Below are positions 56,340-64,000 of a DNA stretch of 64,000 nucleotides, piece by piece. Below the pieces are notes generated by a model, which saw only the letters and a program-made list of their open reading frames with translations, made no database searches and had not been told where the DNA came from. The position numbers and the translations under genes are program-made. Each line of letters starts with the position of its first letter. Within the stretch, counting starts at the first letter, position 1. Location of the stretch: contig OY540815.1 of assembly GCA_961205875.1 (NCBI GenBank), positions 1,736,001 through 1,800,000 of the forward strand, in the 5' to 3' direction. The stretch comes from Sialis fuliginosa. Lineage: Eukaryota > Arthropoda > Insecta > Megaloptera > Sialidae.

Positions 56340-58237
56340 GTGCACTATGGGCCAGGAGACCCTGTTCTGTGGCCAAAAGTCTACTTTCGAATTTGAGAAA
56401 ACGAATTAGACCACTGAATTCAGCATTAATTGAAGTAGTTATGATGACAATTACATGTTGATTAGTCAATTCCTGTTCAAATGACAGGGGCGCAAAGTTG
56501 AAAAATGTATAAAAAAAATGTATGTTATTGTCGCTTGTAAAATTTAATATTTATTGTAAAGTCATAAATTCCAAGCCGTATATTTGGCTTATTTCATTCG
56601 TGGAAGTTCAAAAATAATTTTAAATGTCACATAAATGCGTTATTTTTAGTTTTACTGAAGTAAAACCACTTTTTTAGTATAAAAAAACAAGATTTTTCAG
56701 CAAAGCACCTGCTGCCGAATGCGAATACCGAAAGATACCGCCTTGTATTAAGTAATGAGACTCACAAATGTCTTCTCTAGGATGTGCACTTCAGCCTAGA
56801 TCTGCCCCTTTTTGCCCGTTTTCATTTGCTTGACTGTGAAACTCTTCTAAACGTACAAGAATGATATGTACATATTTATTTCACATTGTATAAACGAATA
56901 TAGTACTACGAGTGTTCAAACTTTCTCTGGACCGTGAAATTTGAGAGGTGTCTTCCTTTTATGATATAAGCACCCATTAAGAAAAGATTTTTTTAAATTC
57001 AACCCCTACGAGGGCAAAAAGGGGTGTAAAATTTTGTATGGGAAAATATTTTTTGGTTGGATTTACTTGAAACTTAAAATGAATACTCTATAATACAAAT
57101 AATGAAACTAGTATTTAAGTATTTCCCAAAATTAAACTCCTAAGGGGTGCAAGGGGGTGGAAAAGTTTATATGACGAAAAAAATTTGTTTGTATTCACTC
57201 GAATGAAACATTGCACACATATTGTACAAGACAAATAGCATTTTCGAAAATTCAACCCCTAAGAGATGAGAGGAGAGGGGGGGGGGGGTTATTGATGTTT
57301 AATTTTTAAAATTTTGATATATTTATCTACATACTTTTTTGCGATATTATGGTAAATTCGGAGAAAATATAATAATATTCAATTAAAATAAAAATTTCAA
57401 CATTCAACCCCTAATAGCGTAAGAGGTGGACGAGGGTGGGTTTTTGATATGTTTATCTGCATAGTTGCTTTACTTATACAGGTGAATTTGGACAAAACAG
57501 TTTTAAATAAAAATAAAAAATCGACACTCAACCCCTAATGGTCGGGGTAGTCAGGGGGTGAGTTTATGCAATTTTTAGTTTCATTCATAGTGTTAGAGCG
57601 AAACCTTGTTGTGGATTGTCGTAAGGATATTACTTGTATTTAGATTGTTATTTGTTTACATCGCGTGCTTATAAAATTAATTTTATTTAAATTGGATAAC
57701 TTTTGAAATATATTGGTCGCCATACTGTATCCGCCATTTTGAATTTTTAAATTTTTATAATAAAATTGAAATCAGCGTCCCAATAAAACCTTATAAAATG
57801 AATTTTATTAAAATCGGATAACTTTTGAAATATCTTGGTCGCCATATTGGATCCGCCATTTTAAATTTTAAAATTTTTATAAAAATTATTAAATCAGCGT
57901 CCCAATAAAACCTTATAAAATGAATTTTATTTAAATCGGATAACTTTTGAAATATATTGGTCGCCATATTGAGTCCGCCATTTTAAATTTTTAAATTTTT
58001 ATAAAAAATTTGAAATCAGTGTCCCAATAGAACCATATGAAATGAATTTTATTTAAATCGGATAACTTTTGAAATATATTAGTTGCCATATTAGTTCCGC
58101 CATTTTGAATTTTAGAATTTTTATTAAAAATTTGAAATCAGCGTCCTAAAAAACTCCTATAAAGTGAATTTTAATTAAATCGGATGACTTCTGGACTTTT
58201 GGCCATAGAACAGGGTCTCCTGGCCCATAGTGCAGTG
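56338..58237. mobile_element. 1.9-kb TIR element with internal tandem repeats
   Basis: The ends CAGTGCACTATGGGCCAGGA and its mirror, continuing through GACCCTGTTCT.TGGCCA and AAAGTC, match over about 44 bp with few differences. Inside are a series of diverged units of about 130 bp beginning TTCAACCCCTA (about 56998, 57250, 57402, 57528) and a 122-bp tandem array. No transposase frame. CAGTG ends suggest hAT, but no 8-bp duplication was seen. Confidence 0.75.
57655..58190 (+). repeat. 122-bp tandem array, about 4.5 units
   Basis: Unit boundaries at the word GTCC fall at 57777, 57899, 58021 and 58143. Each unit reads CCTTATAAAATGAATTTTAT, TAACTTTTGAAATAT.TTGG, TCGCCATATTG and TCCGCCATTTT. The array ends at the right terminal repeat. 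Confidence 0.9.
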
Positions 58238-60413
58238 GTGGGTTATGTATAAAGGACATATTAACTAACTACCTACATAGATACGGCTAATAGTGGTTCG
58301 TGCTCGTGTTATTAGAGGCATTGTTGCAATATTAAAGACTTCGACGATTACCTGGAGATAGGAAAGTGTAAAAATTAGTGTTATTTTAAGGCATGTCCAT
58401 ATGGAATGGATTTTACAAATTTTTGCAACGAATTATCACAGCGATAATTTTGATATTAATATAAATTTATAATATAAAATAATACCTGAAAAGGAACTGA
58501 TATTTTATTAACTTCACTATGTTAAAAGGATGATTTTGGACACTTATTATTAGATTTGTAAATTACTCATAAGTACCTGTAACGGGCGTTACAAAATTCG
58601 GAAATTATTAAATCAGGTAAATCTGCAGAAACATATTTCATTTATGTGTTTTTTTGTATACTGTGACTTTATTAATTTAGGCAGATGTAAACATAAAAAT
58701 GAAGCTAGATTGTATGTTTATCTATTTTTAATGATTTTTGATAAGTGTAACGGACGTTACACACGATAATATAGATAATTTTTACTTCATTGCTTGGAGT
58801 TGTTAAATGTTAAGTGATTTTTAAAATAATATGTAATAATGAAAAATGTGTTTTTTCTTATTGTTTCTTACCATTTAGGCGTCGCTTTATCAAGAAGTGA
58901 ACTTTTGACGCAAAAAATAAATAAATCAAAAATGTCAATAAAAGTAGCAGTTGGTCTGGGACTCGCTCTTTACATACTTACTTATTAGATATTATTATTT
59001 CAAACTTTTGCTTATATACAGTGTGTCCCCGGATCGACGCATGAATAGGAACAATAGACAAAAAAATTAAGACAAGTGCAAGCTATACTTGCACATTCAG
59101 TGTTCCATGGCATCAGCCCCTCCTTAAATTATTTTAAAAAATTAAAAACATGTAAGTACAAAAGTTGTTCCTTACAACTTGAGAAATTATTTTTCTCGAA
59201 AAACTTTTTCTCTAAAACCAATGGTTCAGCAGTTATGAGGAAATAAACGACTAAATTGTTTATAACAATTGATCGGGCTAGAATTTTTCAATCCTGATAT
59301 TTTTGGTTCAATCGACACTTAATTCTCAAAAAAAATAATTTAAATACATCATATACCTATATGTATATTGTTCAATTTGTGTGAACGATGTTCTTGAAAA
59401 CTTTTTTTTCCATTTCCAAATTTACCCCCTGAAATTAACCCCCAGAATCAAAATTCAACTTTTCATACTTCACGTCTATAATTGGGCCATCAAATTTCCA
59501 ATTTTTACGTCAAATAGTTTCAGAGAGAAAAATCTGTGTCAAACGGACAGACGGACACTAATTTTTGGCAAAATTTTTGGAAGAATTTCCAGACACAGAT
59601 TAGTATTACATCCTCGATCTACTGTTAATTTTTTTACACTAGTAAATCATCCTGTATACTTTAGAAAAAAACAAACCTGGATGAAATCAAACAAACAGTT
59701 TTTGAGAAAATAATTTCCAAAATTCACCATTTTTTTCCGACATCTATTCATATGTCCCCCCTTAAAAAATGATATCCAGAAAAAGAAATTACAACTCAAG
59801 TCTACAAATTTTTGTAAATATTGAAAAACGTTGTGTCTTACTGTTAGTAAATCTGGTATTTTAAAATAAAAAATATTATTATTATCTCATGATGGCCGCC
59901 ACTGGCTGACGACGCAAATTGATGCAGGGAAGATGAACTGCAGTTAACGAAAGCGGTACAATTACGGCTCGCTGAAGCGACAAGCGTGTGTTAAACCCAC
60001 CAAGAAGTTTCTGCGGGTGTATGTGTTTGTATGACATTTGATGATAATGAAGCACAGGTTAAATTTTTTTATCGCTTTTCGACAGTATCTGCTGATGGCG
60101 TTTTTTATGACACATAAATATATAATACGTTCAAAATGATTTGCAGCAAAAGTTCATTACCAAGTATCACTGATCTAGCTGTTAATTTTATTTTTATTTT
60201 TTATTAGCAGAAATATTTTTATTTCAGGCAACCCATGAAGATTTTTAGAATTTCTTTGTAATTTTCATACTTTTCTGTTGACCTAATTTTAGAGGATAAT
60301 ATCGCATATAAATTGAATGGAGCGTCGCGTAGATTAAAGAAATTAGTTAGTGCTTTAAGGATGCATATAAGTCCTCAAAATAAAAAGTAATATTACTTTT
60401 TTTCATATCTTAA
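58238..60413. other. Unassigned 2.2-kb stretch
   Basis: No gene called. Two near-identical 14-bp palindromes, GTAACGGGCGTTAC (58579..58592) and GTAACGGACGTTAC (58747..58760), lie 168 bp apart and may be ends of a small element. CAGTGTGTCCCCGG near 59022 resembles the start of an inverted-repeat element, but no partner was found. A 110-codon frame at 59381..59713 has no motif. Confidence 0.4.
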
Positions 60414-60851
60414 GCGCCCCATACACCTACAATATAACTGTACAATATTATTATTGCACATTTTTATTGAAACATACCTTGCACCTACACGTTCAATTAT
60501 GTTGAGTTTCGCATTAAAATTTCCATGAGAGTAACGTGTGATGATTAAAATTTGGCTGCAGCTGTACTGTTGATGTAAAATGAAGACAAAAAACGAAAAT
60601 TGATTAAATAATGATTGAAAAAGGCCAATGTACACTCACGAACATCTTTTAAAGGACCTAGCTTCCATGCGTACAGGACTGCTCCGAACACTAAACTAAA
60701 ACATATTGCACAATAAACCCTACAGACTACACAATGAAAAAATATGACGCAAAAAAATGTAAGCTTGCTCAAACTTTTCTAAAATCATTGTGCAATCTTC
60801 AATACGAACCTTAAACACTTGCACAATATTATTGATCGTGTATGGGGCGCC
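60414..60851. mobile_element. TIR element (GCGCCCCATACAC ends)
   Basis: TAA then GCGCCCCATACACCTACAAT at the left; GTGTATGGGGCGCC then TAA at the right. Similarity continues loosely in CAATATTATT.TTGCAC. TAA on both sides would fit the 3-bp TWA target of PIF/Harbinger elements. Two overlapping minus-strand frames (60393..60772) carry no transposase motif. Confidence 0.65.
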
Positions 60852-61012
60852 TAACTTTGTATTGTGAGCGTGATCTACACTGAACGTTAACGGTTCGATA
60901 CTACATAGACGTAGGCTAAGGTATCGGTAAGTGCAGAGAGAACATTAGTTTGCCTCTTCTAACATACTGAAACCACTGAATTCGTGATTACCCCACTCTC
61001 CTCTACATATAA
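60852..61012 (+). mobile_element. Right-end fragment of the GGGGTAATCACG element
   Basis: GTGATCTACACTGAACGTTA, GTCGGTAAGTGCAGAGAGAA-like words and TTCGTGATTACCCCACTCTC match the right end of the element at 62931..63751. The left part is missing. Confidence 0.65.
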
Positions 61013-61283
61013 AGTTATAACTCTTTGGGCTTTGAGATGAAACCACATTTAATATTTCTGGGAAGTTTCAAATAATAATTATCATAGTTTTTATCAGAAC
61101 TATATACGATAAATTAAAAAACATCCCACTAATTTATTTATTTTTTAAATATACCTAGGTAGTTTTCGATAAAATTAAACCATTCCCAATTAATTATAAT
61201 ACATTAATTGAACTTAAATATGAAATATGATTGATCCATAAGCAAACAATATGGTTGTGAATCAAAGTATAGATTATAGATAC
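61013..61283. other. AT-rich flank of the candidate exon
   Basis: If the exon at 61284..61449 is real, this would be the start of the intron on the minus strand (GTATCT at 61283..61278). Nothing else seen. Confidence 0.3.
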
Positions 61284-61449
61284 CTGTTGTATTTATATAG
61301 GTTACAGCATAGCGAATGTAATCCCATGTTGACCGACTGATAACTGTAAAGTTTAGAACAACTTTCAGGTCTGCCACATCGGGCATAACCCATCTAAGAC
61401 AAGGGTCCCCTTGAAATGGGATAAGCGCATCGATCTGCTTATTATTCAT
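61284..61449 (-). CDS. Candidate host exon, protein not recognised
   Basis: The minus-strand frame begins at an ATG (61449..61447) and encodes 55 residues with balanced composition, e.g. LRWVMPDVADLKVVLNFTVI followed by SRSTWDYIRYAVTYINTT. It is GC-richer than its surroundings, and the composition is unlike the Phe/Ile/Lys-rich chance frames elsewhere. It ends at ACAACAG|GTATCT, a good splice-donor match leaving one base of the next codon; past that point the reading becomes AT-driven. The start could instead be an internal acceptor (AATAATAAGCAG|ATC or TTTCAAG|GGG). NFT and NTT are possible N-glycosylation sites, weakly suggesting an extracellular segment. No partner exon was found in the window and I do not recognise the family. 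Confidence 0.4.
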
Positions 61450-61837
61450 GAAACGGAACGTTGTTTTTACAATTTATTTATACATAAAAAGTAATAAAAT
61501 TTGCGTTATCGACTTTGTTTTTGTATTGGCCTTTAAACGAACTTTTGTATTTTATTGCATCTAAAATTTGCTTATATGTGCGAATTTATACCAAATGTTT
61601 TCAATATATATGGAACATTCAAAGGTCGAAGCGACCATCTTTATACTTAAATCAGACATTCTCCATTGGCTCCATTGGTGTATAGTGTATATACTATATA
61701 GTATAAAATTGTTCAAGGTATAGGTAAATGTATAAAGACAAATTTTCGTGTCAAAAACTTTTTTTGAATACAATTGGAATAATTATAATTTAAATTATGT
61801 GCTTTAAATGTTTACCTATTACATGAACAATTTTAAA
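61450..61837. other. Unassigned stretch
   Basis: A 70-codon minus-strand frame (61561..61773) is not supported. No repeat copy noticed. Confidence 0.35.
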
Positions 61838-62465
61838 GTAATCACAGTCGGATAGAAACCATTATTTAGAGCATTAAATGTTCTATAGATTCCTAGTTGG
61901 ATTTTATTTTATTCGGTGTAGAAGATCTTCTCTGTGGTCGTCGAAAAACATGAATAATTTTCCTTAAATATGTATTTGTAATACTTAGAATTTTGAGTGC
62001 TTATAACTAAAACATTTTTAAAGATAGCGACATAAGATACAATAGAGAACCATTTTCTGTATTATAACTTAAAATTTCAATTTGAAATTCAATGAAAGAA
62101 ATATTAAACACAGTGGTTGAAGGGAACTTTACATTTTAGGTGTGGTTTCCAAACTCGATGTCGCTAAATGGTTTTTTCGCGGGTTTTATTTCAATAACTA
62201 TTTATGGTATATAATTTTTTAAAACACTATTTTATTCGAATTTTTATCAGCTTTAAGATTTATAAAACCTATTTTATCCTAAAACTGACAACTCCAGTGT
62301 TATTCCCAAACAACTGATTTTAGACAGCTTTGTAAGCCTCTAGAAAGTTAAGTACCCCCTTTTGAAGTGGGGGAAAAGTTATCATCATGATCAGAATCTA
62401 CCAATTTCTAGCTCAATCTTCTGATCACTGGACTAATATAGATATTTATAAATCGTTGGTCTTAA
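61838..62465 (+). repeat. Dispersed repeat F, second copy
   Basis: Matches 28437..29072 almost throughout, with small indels. It lacks the segment between GAAAAGTTATC and TCTAGCTCAA-type words that the 28-kb copy has near 28980..29030. Confidence 0.7.
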
Positions 62466-62559
62466 TATGATAACTGCAAAATTGTAATTTATCATGAGCG
62501 CGATTTGAATTCTCTGTTTTGTTTAAATGTCATTCATTATATCTTCATGTGAATTTAGG

Positions 62560-62735
62560 TTTCTGGGTATAAGCCGTGTTCGATTCGGTTGTTCTATCGG
62601 AAAATTGTACTTTCAATAGAGTCCTGATGATATCCACTGCAACGTGTGACGAAAAGTTGGCCGATAGAACGACCATATCATATTCCAGAAACAAAGATTC
62701 ATATCAGGATCACCGCGGAAGCCTAAAAACTTGAA
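62560..62735 (+). mobile_element. Single-copy locus of the 41.5-kb ribozyme family
   Basis: Left flank GGTTTCTGGGTATAAGCCGT and CGGTTGTTCTATCGG; right flank CCGATAGAACGACCATATCA, TTCCAGAAAC and ATCACCGCGGAAGCCT. The same flanking words occur around the inverted pair at 41458..41710. The two flanks are themselves inverted relative to each other, with the hammerhead-like core between them. Confidence 0.6.
62616..62665 (+). ncRNA. Hammerhead-like motif
   Basis: Canonical CTGATGA at 62624..62630, then TATCCAC/TGCAAC/GTGTGAC as a weak helix, then GAAAA (62651..62655) in place of GAAAC, then GTTGGCC. The GAAAA change would weaken the first helix III pair. Confidence 0.4.
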
Positions 62736-62930
62736 TATTACCATTTATTTCAACTTATTTCTCGAATGAATAAGACATTAAACTAAATAAACGAAATATA
62801 TGCTTACCAGAAAAAGGTCAAAATATAATTAACAATTTATTTTCAGTTTAATGAAAATACAAAATATAAAAATATGAGTATACAAGCCTCGACGATATGA
62901 TCAAAAATATGCCGCTTATATAAGCTAATA
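62736..62930. other. Short unassigned stretch
   Basis: I see nothing I can support. Confidence 0.4.
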
Positions 62931-63751
62931 CAGTAGGGGAGAGTTGGGGTAGTTACGAACGCCAAAAAAAATAAAATAAATTAAAACCTGAGTAAGAAAC
63001 CAAATTCGTTAGTTATAACTTTCATTATCAATTAATTTTTTTTTTTTAAATTAACATTAAAGAAAAAAATAAAACCTTAAACGTGTTCGTGATTACTCGA
63101 CTAACAAGGAGTAATCACGAAAGCCGCAGCGAAAGCCTCTGGATGTACTTTGACCACTGGTATACTTATCATGTGCCCGTAAATTTCACTTGTAGCACAT
63201 TACCTAGTCTTCAACAGGAGATTCTTGATATTTTTTATTTCAATAACAAAAATAGTTATTTTTTTATCAACATCTTTTTTACTTGGTACTTTATCAATAT
63301 TCTTCATTTGGTTATTTCTCGCACTTTTCTAGTTTTAGTTTTCATCAGTTCGGAATTGCCCCCATTTAATTCGTTCATCATTACCCCACAAGCTTGAAAA
63401 AAATAAACTTTTTTTTTTAGGTAAGGATCATATTCATCATATAATAAGCAATATTGGCGACATCAAATACTTTTTGATCGAGGCTTCCTTGAGCATTATT
63501 TAATTTCATTTCTGTTAAGTACATATCAACTATTACATGGCTTTTTTTAAATAAAAAATAAATATAATATGATATGAAAATGGAACTAAGCTTACTTTGT
63601 ACTGTGAGTGTGATCTACAATGAATGTTAACCATCCGATACTAGACGTAGGCGTAACTGTCGGTAAGTGCAGAGAGAACATAAGTTTTCCTCTTATAACA
63701 CACTGAAGTCGCGATTACCCCGCGTTCGTGATTACCCCACTCTCCTCTACA
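62931..63751. mobile_element. TIR element (GTAGGGGAGAGTTGGGGTA ends)
   Basis: CAGTAGGGGAGAGTTGGGGT with AGTTACGAACGC is mirrored by GCGTTCGTGATTACCCCACT and CTCCTCTAC. The right end has a second GATTACCCCGCG word, so the terminal motif is partly doubled. The interior word GTGATTACTCGACTAACAAG, with GAGTAATCACGAA following, is palindromic (63088..63120). A 104-codon frame at 63083..63397 has a Phe/Ile-rich product and is not convincing. Superfamily not assigned. Confidence 0.7.
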
Positions 63752-64000
63752 TCATTTTTACTAAACTGAAAGAAATATATTTTCAAACGAAACCGAAATT
63801 TTTCTCAATTTTGATATTTTTTTGTGTTCAAAACAGCTAATTTGATTGAAACCATGAAGTTCGTACGATCTTCTTGGACAGAGGTTACACGATCAGTCTG
63901 GCATCAGTTCAGTCCGTGACCTTGATCCAAACTGATCGTGTAATGCATTGATTGACTGACTGATGTAATGGACTGATGGATACTTTAATATTTTTCATCA
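63752..64000. other. Window end with a short hairpin
   Basis: TTACACGATCAGT (63886..63898) and ACTGATCGTGTAA (63930..63942) are perfect inverted copies 31 bp apart, followed by repeated GACTGATG words. It may be the edge of a further element cut by the window end. Confidence 0.45.

Noticed and set aside
59381-59713. 110-codon plus-strand frame as a gene
   Set aside because: No conserved motif, composition like neighbouring DNA, and no splice sites or second supporting exon.
63083-63397. 104-codon frame inside the 62.9-kb TIR element as a transposase
   Set aside because: Phe/Ile/Ser-rich with no DDE or DNA-binding motif, and far too short for a transposase.
1-64000. tRNA, rRNA, CRISPR arrays, bacterial operons, Shine-Dalgarno sites
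   Set aside because: No sequence with the expected structure was recognised. The DNA has the character of an insect repeat-rich region.

Overview
The window is AT-rich animal DNA, most likely from an insect, and I can support no complete host gene in it. Long open frames are few and mostly low-complexity Phe/Ile/Lys/Tyr/Asn products. No rRNA, tRNA, CRISPR or bacterial operon is visible. The insect assignment rests on the repeat content: TA- and TTAA-flanked miniature transposons, hAT ends with 8-bp duplications, repeats ending in ...GGAACCCTAAAAA after a GGACGGACGG tract, and a repeat starting AGCCAAGTGCGTGTTGGACA that resembles families I remember from Lepidoptera. Lepidoptera or Hemiptera both remain possible. 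The window is best read as intergenic or intronic sequence.

Layout. 0.7-2.4 kb: a terminal-inverted-repeat (TIR) element carrying a 12-bp satellite, then a TIR element split by a small hAT. 3-6.6 kb: fragments of families that recur at 35, 45 and 48 kb. 9.3-10.3 kb: a TA-flanked miniature element interrupted by a palindromic insert with hammerhead-ribozyme-like boxes on both strands. 11.2-12.2 kb: a hAT element. 12.8-15.2 kb: further multi-copy families. 15.5-19.4 kb: a host repeat carrying two piggyBac-like TTAA miniature elements, one of them split by a second TTAA element that is itself split by a third element, plus a 1-kb TIR element holding a GC-rich island. 19.6-25.1 kb: another copy of the 13.9-kb repeat, a 1.2-kb foldback and an inverted pair of repeat copies. 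27.4 kb: a miniature element with a 9-bp target duplication. 28-32 kb: a cluster of one TIR family, with one copy inside another and a 101-bp triplication. 33.9-34.6 kb: a pogo-like TIR element with an inner TIR unit. 36.7-40.6 kb: two long foldbacks. 41.5 kb: a second hammerhead-like inverted pair. 43-51 kb: several miniature elements, including two nested pairs, and foldbacks. 52.7-56 kb: a deleted pogo-like element with a remnant of the transposase DNA-binding domain, a hAT-like element, and a repeat interrupted by a hAT with a perfect 8-bp duplication. 56.3-58.2 kb: a 1.9-kb TIR element with 122-bp tandem repeats. 60-64 kb: further TIR elements, a third hammerhead-like locus and one candidate host exon on the minus strand (61284..61449).

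Most of the window is layered transposon insertion. At several loci a second, uninterrupted copy of the host repeat lies in the same window, so the insertion boundary and target duplication can be read directly. All similarity statements come from comparison by eye; no alignment, database search or folding program was run.
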